This document shows, piece by piece, positions 44,240-51,641 of a stretch of DNA of 64,000 nucleotides. The position numbers and the translations under genes are program-made. The stretch is from TWA4 sp034086685 (GTDB taxonomy: Bacteria; Bacillota; Clostridia; Lachnospirales; Lachnospiraceae): assembly GCA_034086685.1 (NCBI GenBank), contig JAXDZY010000133.1, forward strand, positions 1 to 64,000. Reading direction: 5' to 3'. Below the pieces are notes generated by a model. That model had not been told where the DNA came from and did not search any database. It worked only from the letters and a program-made list of their open reading frames with translations. The number at the start of each line of letters is the position of its first letter. The stretch's first letter is position 1.

Positions 44240-44716
44240 TCAGAAATCAAATGCCAGACGGATCAGGGCAATCATTGCCCGGTCAAAAACCACTTCTTCT
44301 TCCTGACCTTCTTCTCCGGTTACAATGGTAACTGTCTGGGCATCAAATGCTTTCAGAATACCGGTGTATTCCTTCTTTTTGTTCAGCGCTTTGAAAAGTC
44401 TGACTTCAACTTCCTCACCCAGACTTCTGGCAAAATCCTTGTCTTTCTTCAATGGACGGCCAAGTCCGGGGGAACTGACTTCAAATATATACGCCTCATC
44501 AATATAATCTTCCCGGTCAAGTACATCATTAAATTCCCGGCTGATTACTTCACAGTCATCCACAGTAATGCCGCCCTCTTTGTCAATATATACTCTGAGA
44601 TACTTTGTACTGCCTTCCTTGACAAACTCCACATCAACAAGTTCAAAATCATGTGCTTCAATGATGGGGGCAATCAGCTCTTCTGTCTGTTTTTCAACTA
44701 ATTCTCGTCTTGCCAA
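44240..44716 (-). CDS. rimP: Ribosome maturation factor RimP
   Basis: RimP assists 30S assembly near the S12/S5 region. The 158-residue protein starts at TTG 44716 (MARRELVEKQTEELI) with AAAGGAAG upstream. Conserved segments are LVDVEFVKEGSTKYLRVYID, ITVDDCEVISRE and YIFEVSSPGLGRPLK. It leads the rimP-nusA-ylxR-ylxQ-infB-rbfA-nrnA-truB-ribF run, transcribed from 44838-44866. Confidence 0.96.
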   Translation of the reverse strand: MARRELVEKQTEELIAPIIEAHDFELVDVEFVKEGSTKYLRVYIDKEGGITVDDCEVISREFNDVLDREDYIDEAYIFEVSSPGLGRPLKKDKDFARSLGEEVEVRLFKALNKKKEYTGILKAFDAQTVTIVTGEEGQEEEVVFDRAMIALIRLAFDF

Positions 44717-44780
44717 TATTGCGCTTCCTTTCTTCTGGTGATTTCAGTCTGTCAGTATGTTCAGATTTCATCAGAACACA

Positions 44781-44811
44781 AACGAAAAGAGTGAACTTTC
44801 GTTCACTCTTT
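44781..44811 (-). terminator. Attenuator-like terminator in the rimP-nusA leader
   Basis: AAAGAGTGAAC (minus strand 44811-44801 region) and GTTCACTCTTT form an 11-bp stem with a GAAA tetraloop, followed by TTTTCGTTTG. The operon promoter lies upstream of it, so it sits inside the leader, about 20-50 nt after the start of transcription, not at the end of the preceding gene's transcript alone. Confidence 0.65.
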
Positions 44812-44837
44812 CCCGACAACTGATATGCTTCCTATAT

Positions 44838-44866
44838 ACATTAGCACAATTGGTTTAAAAATGCAA
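44838..44866 (-). promoter_or_regulatory. Promoter for the rimP-nusA operon
   Basis: TTGCAT (44866-44861), a 17-bp spacer and TAATGT (44843-44838), with TG one base upstream of the -10 as an extended -10. Confidence 0.65.
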
Positions 44867-44870
44867 TAGT

Positions 44871-45530
44871 TTATGAAAATAAATTTAAAAATTCACTGCC
44901 AAACAGTTCTCCCAGAGTAGTTCCCATCTCTTTCTGGGGACGGAACAGATCCACAATCGGTTTCATCACCGCATTAAATCTTTCCCTGTCCAGCGATAAT
45001 CTGTAAATATCCGCAGTATTGCGGGCATCCCACAGAGCATCATGCTGTCTGCCCTCAAACTGTTCTCCAATTGCATGTACAGCATCCTTCAACCCGACTT
45101 TTTTCTCAATTCCCAGAAGCCTGCCGAATTCAACCTGATAATCGACCCAGCATTCCAGCATCCGGTCAAGTCTCGGATCATTCTCTTCCTTCAGCACAGC
45201 CTCCTTACTGATCTGGATCGAATCCGAATCGCTCCATGAATAGATCGTATATTCCTCATCTCCGATCCAGTCATAAAATTTCTTCATGGCTTCCAGAAAA
45301 CATGGTTCCTCCGCTACTTTTTCATTGGTTATCCCTGTCAGATTGGCATAATAATCGGTGATCTGTCCAAACTGAGGTTTTACATACTGTGTAAATGAGT
45401 CAATCTCTTTACCTGTCTCATCCAGCTTTACAGCTCCGATTTCAATAATCTCCCGTTTGCAGATCAACCGCTGCTCTCTGTACTCTTTATTGATTTCATT
45501 CATTTCATAATCTACAAAAATATGCACCAT
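44871..45530 (-). CDS. DEDDh 3'-5' exonuclease-like protein
   Basis: This 219-residue protein has the exonuclease RNase T/DnaQ fold. Exo I is FVDYEMNEINKEYR with Asp and Glu. Exo II is the region YTIYSWSDSDSIQ with an Asp. Exo III is GRQHDALWDARNTADIY with His and Asp five apart, as in DEDDh enzymes. It resembles the inhibitor-of-KinA or sporulation-linked exonucleases of Firmicutes only in this fold. I start at ATG 45530 (MVHIFVDYEM); a TTG 18 nt earlier is possible. It is 26 nt after the DUF4261 gene, probably co-transcribed. Confidence 0.85.
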   Translation of the reverse strand: MVHIFVDYEMNEINKEYREQRLICKREIIEIGAVKLDETGKEIDSFTQYVKPQFGQITDYYANLTGITNEKVAEEPCFLEAMKKFYDWIGDEEYTIYSWSDSDSIQISKEAVLKEENDPRLDRMLECWVDYQVEFGRLLGIEKKVGLKDAVHAIGEQFEGRQHDALWDARNTADIYRLSLDRERFNAVMKPIVDLFRPQKEMGTTLGELFGSEFLNLFS

Positions 45531-45556
45531 AGTATTCCGTCCAACCAAACTCTGTT

Positions 45557-46291
45557 TTAAAATGCGATCTTTAAAGTCTCACCATCAAAAGCAACCGCCT
45601 CCGAACGGGTAACAGCATAAGAATGATCTGCATTACTGCCGATCCGCTGACCGGGCTCCAGTGTATCATTCTGGGTTATCAGATATGTTACAATCTGTAC
45701 CATGAACTGATACAGTTCGATCAGACCTGCTTTGGTATGAAGGATTTCCATCTCTTCCTTATCAAAATCCTCCATGCCATATGTATAACCATTCCATAAC
45801 CCATCCTTATCCCGGTACAGACCGATGTAAACCCAGCAGGTAATCGGAAATTCATCCTGCAGCAGTACTTTTGCTCCATCTATATAAGTCTGAGGTCTGT
45901 AAACCGTCGGATACTGATACAGACCGATTACATTATCCTGCTTCAGCATACTGGACGCGATCATGGTAAACAGTACATGGCGCTGCAGAGGATTCTCACA
46001 ATCCATCACGCCAATCTCCACATGACCCACATGAGAGGCAGCCTCTGCGGAAGCCTCAGGCCACTCATAATTGTTCGCACCTGCTTCAGCTGCTCCCTGT
46101 TTCGGTGCAGGCACCAGCATACATGCAATATGTACATCTCCAACCATGAACTGAAACGAAAATTCTTCCGCCTCTTCTGTTATCTCCATCTTCCAGTCGT
46201 CAAAAAGCTGCATGCGGAACATGTCCCAGTCATATGTATAATCTTTCAGCAGAACACAGCCTGCCAGAATCTTTGTCTTATTGTCTTCCAT
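45557..46291 (-). CDS. DUF4261-type protein
   Basis: A 244-residue soluble protein resembling the DUF4261 family by its GHVEIGVMDCENPLQRH and VYRPQTYIDGAKVL-like segments. No catalytic motif stands out and the function is unknown. The start ATG 46291 is preferred because AAGGAG is 9 nt upstream; ATG 46297 lies only 3 nt from it. It has its own promoter (46320-46348) and probably a joint transcript with the exonuclease gene. Confidence 0.65.
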   Translation of the reverse strand: MEDNKTKILAGCVLLKDYTYDWDMFRMQLFDDWKMEITEEAEEFSFQFMVGDVHIACMLVPAPKQGAAEAGANNYEWPEASAEAASHVGHVEIGVMDCENPLQRHVLFTMIASSMLKQDNVIGLYQYPTVYRPQTYIDGAKVLLQDEFPITCWVYIGLYRDKDGLWNGYTYGMEDFDKEEMEILHTKAGLIELYQFMVQIVTYLITQNDTLEPGQRIGSNADHSYAVTRSEAVAFDGETLKIAF

Positions 46292-46319
46292 TTCCATTCT
46301 CTCCTTATGTTTTATACTA

Positions 46320-46348
46320 ATAGTACTCCAATTTCCGTTTTTAATCAA
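46320..46348 (-). promoter_or_regulatory. Promoter for the DUF4261-exonuclease pair
   Basis: TTGATT (46348-46343), a 17-bp spacer and TACTAT (46325-46320) on the minus strand. Confidence 0.65.
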
Positions 46349-46434
46349 CACCATACTGAATTTTCACAAAGTACATCCACCTGTTTTCCACCCCATTTTG
46401 TGCAGATAGACCCATTTCGCCATCAGAATAAATC

Positions 46435-46463
46435 TTGTCAATCTCACAAAAACATAATATAAT
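46435..46463 (+). promoter_or_regulatory. Promoter for the FadR-type regulator
   Basis: TTGTCA (46435-46440), a 17-bp spacer and TATAAT (46458-46463). The leader is about 90 nt and may fold into a pseudoknot. Confidence 0.75.
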
Positions 46464-46486
46464 CTACTTATAGGTATTGTAAATAT

Positions 46487-46533
46487 CCATGTACGTCTCA
46501 GCACATGGACACAACGAAGTTCCCCGGCTGAGA
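46487..46533 (+). promoter_or_regulatory. Possible pseudoknotted leader RNA
   Basis: CCATGT (46487-46492) pairs with ACATGG (46503-46508). TCTCAG (46496-46501) in the loop of that hairpin can pair with CTGAGA (46528-46533). This gives an H-type pseudoknot or two exclusive folds ending about 15 nt before the AGGAGG site. Confidence 0.35.
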
Positions 46534-46559
46534 TGCATTTTCACAAAAGGAGGCTTTAT

Positions 46560-47264
46560 ATGAGCACAACCACGTCGCAGCAGACTCTGCCGCAGAAAGC
46601 AGCTGATGCCATCATCCGCCTTATCCAGACTGAAAATTATGCAACAGGCACCAAACTTCCCAATGAATATGAACTGTCCCGCATGTTGAATGTCAGCCGA
46701 AATACAGTGCGTGAAGCAATCAAACTGCTTGTTTCCCGCAATATTCTTGAAGTTCGCCGAGGAGCAGGGACATTTGTATCAGAAAAGCAGGGTCTGGGGG
46801 ATGATCCTCTGGGCCTGACCATGATAGTTGATCAGTCTCATCTGAACCAGGATCTCATGCAGGTATGTCTGCTGATTGAACCCAAAAGTGCTGCCCTTGC
46901 CGCCCAGTATATAACCGCAGAAGACATTGAAAAGCTTCAGCTTCTGAATCAGGAGCTGGAAAATCTTTTTCATGCAGGCTGCTCCGGCATGGTCAACGAT
47001 GCAGCATTCCATCTTTATATTGCACGATGCAGCCGCAACATGATTCTATACAATATCAATACGGCAATCTACAATAATCTGATTCAGCGGGGAACAGATA
47101 CTGCAGGTCCGGCGGACCTTCGTCTCCTGTCAGATCATCAGCGTATCTTCCGTGCCATTCAGGCTCACGATTCCTGCGGAGCCTATGACGCCATGCTTTC
47201 CCATCTGCTGTATCATCGGGAACAGCTGCAGATGACAGAACCGGATAATCCGCTCTGTGAATAA
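46560..47264 (+). CDS. GntR-family (FadR/FCD type) transcriptional regulator
   Basis: A 234-residue regulator. The N-terminal winged helix (about 10-75) contains GTKLPNEYELSRMLNVSRNTVREAIKLLVSRNILEVRRGAGTFV in its parts, the standard GntR DNA-binding domain. The C-terminal all-helical FCD domain (about 100-225) has the three conserved His positions (FHLYIARCS, SDHQRIFRAI, HLLYHREQL) that bind a metal and a carboxylate ligand in this family. I start at ATG 46560 with AAAGGAGG 6 nt upstream. No metabolic genes are adjacent, so its regulon is unknown. Confidence 0.92.
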   Translation: MSTTTSQQTLPQKAADAIIRLIQTENYATGTKLPNEYELSRMLNVSRNTVREAIKLLVSRNILEVRRGAGTFVSEKQGLGDDPLGLTMIVDQSHLNQDLMQVCLLIEPKSAALAAQYITAEDIEKLQLLNQELENLFHAGCSGMVNDAAFHLYIARCSRNMILYNINTAIYNNLIQRGTDTAGPADLRLLSDHQRIFRAIQAHDSCGAYDAMLSHLLYHREQLQMTEPDNPLCE

Positions 47265-47317
47265 ACAGCAGGAAATTGCGTATAAATAAATAATTTTTAA
47301 AAAAATTCAAAAAACTA

Positions 47318-47346
47318 TTGACATTTCTTTTATAGTGGTATATACT
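47318..47346 (+). promoter_or_regulatory. Promoter for the tRNA pair
   Basis: Consensus TTGACA (47318-47323), a 17-bp spacer and TATACT (47341-47346), about 18 nt before the first tRNA. It is the strongest promoter in the window by sequence. Confidence 0.85.
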
Positions 47347-47363
47347 GTCAAAGTCAGCGAAAT

Positions 47364-47437
47364 CGAGGTGTGGCTCAGTTTGGTAGAGCGCCGTGTTCGG
47401 GACGCGGAGGCCGCAAGTTCGAATCTTGTCACCTCGA
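47364..47437 (+). tRNA. tRNA-Pro (anticodon CGG)
   Basis: Acceptor CGAGGTG/CACCTCG, D-stem GCTC/GAGC, and a 7-nt anticodon loop TTCGGGA giving anticodon CGG (codon CCG). The T-arm is GCAAG-TTCGAAT-CTTGT and the discriminator is A. CCA is not encoded. It is the first of two tRNAs behind a strong promoter. Confidence 0.93.
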
Positions 47438-47460
47438 TTGAATTTGATAATATATAATAT

Positions 47461-47532
47461 GGCTCGTTGGTCAAGCGGTCAAGACGCCGCCCTCTCACGG
47501 CGGAAACAGGGGTTCGATTCCCCTACGGGCTA
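47461..47532 (+). tRNA. tRNA-Glu (anticodon CTC)
   Basis: Acceptor GGCTCGT/ACGGGCT with G.U at the first pair. The anticodon stem is CCGCC/GGCGG with loop CTCTCAC giving anticodon CTC (codon GAG). The T-arm is AGGGG-TTCGATT-CCCCT. CCA is not encoded. It follows tRNA-Pro by 23 nt. Confidence 0.93.
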
Positions 47533-47535
47533 CTG

Positions 47536-47570
47536 AAACGCTTATTCCAGGAATAAGCGTTTTTTATTTT
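47536..47570 (+). terminator. Terminator of the tRNA operon
   Basis: ACGCTTATTC (47538-47547) pairs with GAATAAGCGT (47551-47560) around a 3-nt loop, followed by a run of Ts. Confidence 0.9.
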
Positions 47571-47591
47571 CCACAAATTCAGAGCCGCGTT

Positions 47592-48029
47592 TCATCCTGT
47601 CAAAATCTCCTTAAGCAAAATCAGAATAATGCCTGCGGAAAGAAAAGGACCATACGGCAGTTGCAATCCCGCCGGATCCCTCTTCTTCAGAATACAATAA
47701 ATACCGGCTGCAAACAGCATCAGAATCCCGCTGATCAGTAAAGCACAGATTCCTCCATCCACACCCAGAAGACAGCCTGCTGCAAACATCAGGCGAATAT
47801 CACCTCCTCCGAGACCGGTAAGATCCGAAACCAGCAGATTCACTGTTTCGGGAATCACAGAGCAGACAGCTCCTCCTGTAAAAGAGTCCAGTGCATCCCC
47901 ATTGTAAATAATCCCCAGTGCAGACAACAGATACGTTTCCGCCTTGCCGATTCTGTGATGGAGCAGATCCATCCGGGATACGTGAAAAAGCAGAAGAAAA
48001 ATCAGGATATCAATGTAACTAAATTGCAT
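47592..48029 (-). CDS. A24-family prepilin peptidase (CpaA-like, no methylase domain)
   Basis: The 145-residue integral membrane protein keeps the two catalytic Asp positions of type IV prepilin peptidases: Asp21 (SRMDLLHHRI) and Asp77 (GLGGGDIRLM). It has about five hydrophobic segments, and a PYGPFLSAG motif near the end matches the family. The N-terminal zinc/methyltransferase part of PilD is absent, as in CpaA/TadV. No pilin or secretion ATPase genes lie in the window, so its substrates must be encoded elsewhere. A possible promoter (TTGCAA, 17 bp, AATAAT) ends only 5 nt before the ATG, which would give a leaderless message. Confidence 0.85.
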   Translation of the reverse strand: MQFSYIDILIFLLLFHVSRMDLLHHRIGKAETYLLSALGIIYNGDALDSFTGGAVCSVIPETVNLLVSDLTGLGGGDIRLMFAAGCLLGVDGGICALLISGILMLFAAGIYCILKKRDPAGLQLPYGPFLSAGIILILLKEILTG

Positions 48030-48116
48030 ACCTTATTATTTCACATATCACATGTATTTGCAATTAACTGCTTCGGAATTTTTATAAAAAAGCGGAAAAC
48101 AAATCCTAAACAAGAA

Positions 48117-48161
48117 ATAAAAAAGCAGAAAAAACGTGGTTCTGCGTTTCTTCTGCTTTTT
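48117..48161 (-). terminator. Terminator of the NYN-domain gene
   Basis: AAAAGCAGAA and TTCTGCTTTT form a 10-bp stem around an inner AAACGCAGAACCACGTTT hairpin. On the minus strand a TTTTTTATTTC tail follows. It lies 66 nt after the gene's stop. Confidence 0.75.
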
Positions 48162-48226
48162 AGTCCAGTGATAAACCGGCTGATCAAAAATATCAGATCA
48201 ACACATGGATACTGTCTGCGTTTCTG

Positions 48227-49771
48227 TTATTTCAGTACTTTGATTGCGTGATATACCGTACGTCCTTTTTCCTGTCCCAGAAGCTTTACAATTGCTGAAT
48301 ACAGTTCTTTTTTGTCCCGGGACTGATTGATCAGTCTGACCACCTCACCAGTCCACTCAGCATTGGCAGCTTCTTCACATTTAGCAATCACATCAGACTC
48401 TATAACAGGAATTTTGATTTCGGGAAAATTATCCGCATGTTCCTTTTTGGGAGGTCTTCCTCTTTTTCGGCCCGCAGGACGGGCTGATCTGGTACGTGTT
48501 TTTTTCTCCTGTTCTTCTGAAGCTTCTTCTTTTACCGCTTCAGCATTCTCTTTTCCGGATTCATTGTCCTGATTCTGACCGGATTCTGTTTCTGTCTGTA
48601 TTTCTGACTTTTTCTCCGGTTCTGCCTGATCTTCTGTTTTCTGTTCCGGTTCGGTTTTTGCCGGTCTTTTATCAGGTTCTGATTCCGCCTGTCCTGCCGG
48701 TGTATTTTCAGTCGTTGTTTCCGCCTGTTCTTCCGGTGCATTTTCAGATTTCTTTTCAGGCTTTATCTCCGGTTCCGGTTTTTTTTCAGCCTCATCAGGC
48801 TTTTTCGGATTCTGAGAGTTTTTCCCCTGTTCATTCCAAGCGTCGTCTGATTTCTCCGGCTTTTTTTCCTCTTTTTTTACTTCAGTTTTTTTGTCTGAAA
48901 CATCGGGATCTTCACTTTTCCCTGCCGGGATTTCTTCGGTCTGCTGAGAATTATTTCGATTATCAAGAATTCCGTCTGCAGTAAAACCGCTTTCCACCAG
49001 AACAGTCTTGATTCCTGTAACCACGTAAGCGGCAGGGCTTACTTCAACAGCAGGCTGTGCTGCAGCATATGCTGCCGTCCCTTCAGATTCCCTCACCTGT
49101 TCAGCTGTTCTGGTATCTTCAGCACGTTCTTCCATAAAAATATTTCTGCGGCTGCCGCGGCCTGCCCTGCCGCCTTTCAGATATTTTCCGCTCCGTTCAC
49201 GTCTGCGGTAATTTCTTCCGCCACGAACTTCAAAAGCTGCTGTCTCCGCTTCTGAAGCCTCAGTTTCCGCAGGCACCGGCCTTTCAGCCGATACTGTTTT
49301 TTCTCCATATGCGGTTTTTTCTCCGGACACAGCCTGTCCTGCAGGTGCTGCCTCTTCCACCGGCAAAACAACTGCAGATACTTTCATCTCTTCCGACGGA
49401 AGTTCCGATACACGGGAAATCTCAGAAACTCTCTGAATATGAATTGTATCGTTCATCCGTCTCCAGAATTCGATCAGATGATCATAGGCTTTGTCATTGC
49501 TGACGATTACAAAGCTTTTCTCTCCCTTTGCACCTGCAAGAAAGCCCAGATAACTGCAGAGCTGATGATCCAGCGCATCTCTTTCACCTGTAACCGCTTT
49601 GTGCATGACGATTTCCGATTCACTGCTCCGGATCATCTCCATCATCTCAATGCTTATTTTATTTTCACGGGCACTCCAGAACAGATGCACGCTGTCCTCT
49701 TTCCCTATGTGATTGATTCCGGCAAGACCGCCGGATTTAACATTTTCAAAATCAATTAAATACGTACTCAA
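48227..49771 (-). CDS. NYN/PIN-like nuclease-domain protein with long charged linker and AT-hook-like motif
   Basis: The 514-residue protein has three parts. Residues 1-120 form a PIN/NYN-like domain: YLIDFENVKSGGL, GERDALDHQLCSYLGFLAG and VIVSNDKAYDHLI supply the acidic residues of this nuclease fold. Residues about 150-440 are low complexity, very rich in Glu, Lys, Pro and Ala. Near 440 RKRGRPPKKE resembles an AT-hook. The last 65 residues form a helical domain (IAKCEEAANAEWTGEVVRLINQ). The start is TTG 49771 behind AGAGG. I know NYN domains as RNases, but no function for this architecture. It is monocistronic with its own terminator. Confidence 0.75.
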   Translation of the reverse strand: MSTYLIDFENVKSGGLAGINHIGKEDSVHLFWSARENKISIEMMEMIRSSESEIVMHKAVTGERDALDHQLCSYLGFLAGAKGEKSFVIVSNDKAYDHLIEFWRRMNDTIHIQRVSEISRVSELPSEEMKVSAVVLPVEEAAPAGQAVSGEKTAYGEKTVSAERPVPAETEASEAETAAFEVRGGRNYRRRERSGKYLKGGRAGRGSRRNIFMEERAEDTRTAEQVRESEGTAAYAAAQPAVEVSPAAYVVTGIKTVLVESGFTADGILDNRNNSQQTEEIPAGKSEDPDVSDKKTEVKKEEKKPEKSDDAWNEQGKNSQNPKKPDEAEKKPEPEIKPEKKSENAPEEQAETTTENTPAGQAESEPDKRPAKTEPEQKTEDQAEPEKKSEIQTETESGQNQDNESGKENAEAVKEEASEEQEKKTRTRSARPAGRKRGRPPKKEHADNFPEIKIPVIESDVIAKCEEAANAEWTGEVVRLINQSRDKKELYSAIVKLLGQEKGRTVYHAIKVLK

Positions 49772-49834
49772 ACTAAAACCTCTCTTCTACTTCTCTTTGG
49801 CATAATATCGGATGCAGAAGCCTTTTCCGACAGC

Positions 49835-50398
49835 TTAACCCAGCAGTCCCAGATGCTCCAGAAGAATCTTCAGTCCAAGAAGAATCAGGATCACTCCTCC
49901 GGCCAGCTCTGCCCTTGCTTTGTACTTTGTTCCGAAGACACTTCCGATCTTTACTCCTGCAGCTGAAAAAATGAAGGTTGTACAGCCGATAAAAACTGCT
50001 GCAGCCACAATATTTACCTTCAGAAATGCAAACGTAATACCAACAGCCAGTGCGTCAATGCTGGTGGCTACCGCCATGACAAACATCGTTTTAACACCAA
50101 ACGAATTGTTAACTTCCTCTTCTTCCTTTGAAAAAGATTCCTTCACCATATTCCCGCCGATAACAGCCAGCAGCGCAAACGCAATCCAGTGATCAAACGC
50201 AGTAATATAATCGGCAAAAGATGCTCCCAGAATATATCCGATTACCGGCATCAGGGCCTGAAAACCGCCGAACCATACGCCGGCCAGCCCCATCTCCTTT
50301 ACACCGATCTGTCCGCCGGCCAGTCCCTTACAGATTGATACAGCAAACGCATCCATAGATAATCCCACCGCGAGTATAAAAAGCTCAACGAATCCCAT
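49835..50398 (-). CDS. mntP: Manganese efflux pump MntP
   Basis: MntP exports Mn2+ and protects against manganese excess. The 187-residue protein has six hydrophobic segments in two repeats. Acidic motifs lie within the membrane: GLSMDAFAVSICKG near the start and ATSIDALAVGITFA in the second half, each with the conserved Asp. The start follows AGGAGGATGAACA. Upstream lies a yybP-ykoY manganese riboswitch with a terminator hairpin, which independently supports the substrate. Confidence 0.96.
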   Translation of the reverse strand: MGFVELFILAVGLSMDAFAVSICKGLAGGQIGVKEMGLAGVWFGGFQALMPVIGYILGASFADYITAFDHWIAFALLAVIGGNMVKESFSKEEEEVNNSFGVKTMFVMAVATSIDALAVGITFAFLKVNIVAAAVFIGCTTFIFSAAGVKIGSVFGTKYKARAELAGGVILILLGLKILLEHLGLLG

Positions 50399-50452
50399 TG
50401 TTCATCCTCCTGTTAATAATCATTTGTAAAATTGCCCGGAAGAATGCACTCA

Positions 50453-50537
50453 ACAAAAAACGAGACCATACACAGCATGGGAAGATATCATCCATACAAT
50501 ACTTCCATCATCTGCTGTGTATGAGTCTCGTTTTTTA
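50453..50537 (-). terminator. Riboswitch expression platform: long terminator hairpin
   Basis: On the minus strand CGAGACTCATACACAGC pairs with GCTGTGTATGGTCTCG, with a further GGAAG/CTTCC stem inside, followed by TTTTTTG. It lies between the aptamer and mntP, so it would stop transcription unless the aptamer prevents its formation. Confidence 0.85.
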
Positions 50538-50612
50538 AGATATGCCAGACCGGACGGCCAGTATGTTGACATATCACACCCTCGTGCAAACTACTCCCTC
50601 ATAGGCAGTTTC
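50538..50612 (-). ncRNA. yybP-ykoY (manganese) riboswitch upstream of mntP
   Basis: Read on the minus strand, the leader contains GAGGGAGTAG, then GTCAACATACTGGCC, then GTCCGGTCTGGCA. These match the conserved loops of the yybP-ykoY class, and GCC/GGC can close P1. This class binds Mn2+ and controls mntP in several bacteria. It is directly followed by a terminator. Confidence 0.88.
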
Positions 50613-50615
50613 TAC

Positions 50616-50645
50616 ATTATACCCATAACATCAGGCATCTGTCAA
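50616..50645 (-). promoter_or_regulatory. Promoter for the riboswitch-mntP transcript
   Basis: TTGACA (50645-50640), an 18-bp spacer and TATAAT (50621-50616), an almost ideal vegetative promoter starting transcription just before the aptamer. Confidence 0.85.
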
Positions 50646-50705
50646 GAAAAAAATCGTTGAAGCTGTATTTCCCGCCCGCACAGCACGCTGCAGAATATCA
50701 ATTAC

Positions 50706-51581
50706 CTATTCACTCTTTTTCAGGTCAAAAGCCAGACCTGTTACCTTCGGACCCGCATTGGCCGAAACCGCTGCGCCAATCTGATAGTATGCATCCGGAC
50801 CATAACCAAGTTTGCCGGTCATCAGAGCCTCCATCTCATCGCGGGTTGACAAATCACTTCCATATATGATCTGATAAGGAGAACCGGGCTCCATCTCCGC
50901 CAGAGCCATAGTCATAATCTTATTGGCAAGTTTACCTTCCCCGCGTACTTTTGCAGCAGTGGAAATAGTATTGTCGCAAATCTTCATAACCGGCTTGAGA
51001 TTCAGCTTATCTCCGATAAATGCGGCAGCACTGGGGATACGCCCTGATTTTCCTGCATATTTCAGAGTATACATACCGAAATAGATTCTCCTGTTCTTTA
51101 ATGCCTCACCCAGATAAGAAGTAATCTCATCCGCAGACTTTCCTTCCTGCAGCATACGGCCTGCATTGACTACGGTATACCCGTAAAATGCGGAATATCC
51201 GATTCCATCGAATATATGGATACGCACTTTGTCCTGCAGCTGCGGGTGTTCATCAAAAAACAGATCCTTTGCCATAACCGCATTACCATGAGTTGCCGAT
51301 CCGCCTGAATTAATCAGAACCAGAATCAGATCTGTATATCCGTTGTCAACTTCCTCCTGATACAGTTCCTGAAATGCAAACGGAGTAATCTGAGATGTCT
51401 TGGGAATCTCATCATTCTGAGCCATCAGCTCATAAAAACCCTCATTATCAAAATCTACTCTGCTCACATAGCTTTTCTCTCCCAGAACCACCTCGAAAGG
51501 GAGAACACGAATATCATACTTTTTCTCATCTTCATAAGAAATGTCACTGGCTGAATCTGTTATTAATCTAATTTTTTCCAT
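50706..51581 (-). CDS. DegV-family fatty-acid-binding protein (FakB-like)
   Basis: DegV proteins bind a fatty acid; FakB members present it to the kinase FakA for phosphorylation. The 291-residue protein starts MEKIRLITDSASDISYE. PKTSQITPFAFQELYQE, LILVLINSGGSATHGNA and KYAGKSGRIP follow, all in the family positions. I start at ATG 51581 with GGAG about 7 nt upstream. No fakA lies nearby. It is last in the minus-strand run from the FAD oxidoreductase through larB, larC and the MATE gene, with a 60-nt gap. Confidence 0.92.
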   Translation of the reverse strand: MEKIRLITDSASDISYEDEKKYDIRVLPFEVVLGEKSYVSRVDFDNEGFYELMAQNDEIPKTSQITPFAFQELYQEEVDNGYTDLILVLINSGGSATHGNAVMAKDLFFDEHPQLQDKVRIHIFDGIGYSAFYGYTVVNAGRMLQEGKSADEITSYLGEALKNRRIYFGMYTLKYAGKSGRIPSAAAFIGDKLNLKPVMKICDNTISTAAKVRGEGKLANKIMTMALAEMEPGSPYQIIYGSDLSTRDEMEALMTGKLGYGPDAYYQIGAAVSANAGPKVTGLAFDLKKSE

Positions 51582-51641
51582 ATATATCTCCATTATTTTT
51601 AATCTGCGGGCATCTGTCTGCCACAGTTTATTCTACAGGAT

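Noticed and set aside
46521..46545. GGCTGAGATGCA resembling the conserved CTGAGA box of TPP riboswitches
   Set aside because: The other TPP elements (the GGGGTGC start, ACCCTTTGAACCTGAT core) are absent and the neighbouring gene is a FadR-type regulator, not a thiamin gene.
48490..49000. The Glu/Lys/Pro-rich stretch as a frameshifted pseudogene
   Set aside because: The frame is continuous from a conserved N-terminal domain to a structured C-terminal domain, so it reads as a disordered linker.
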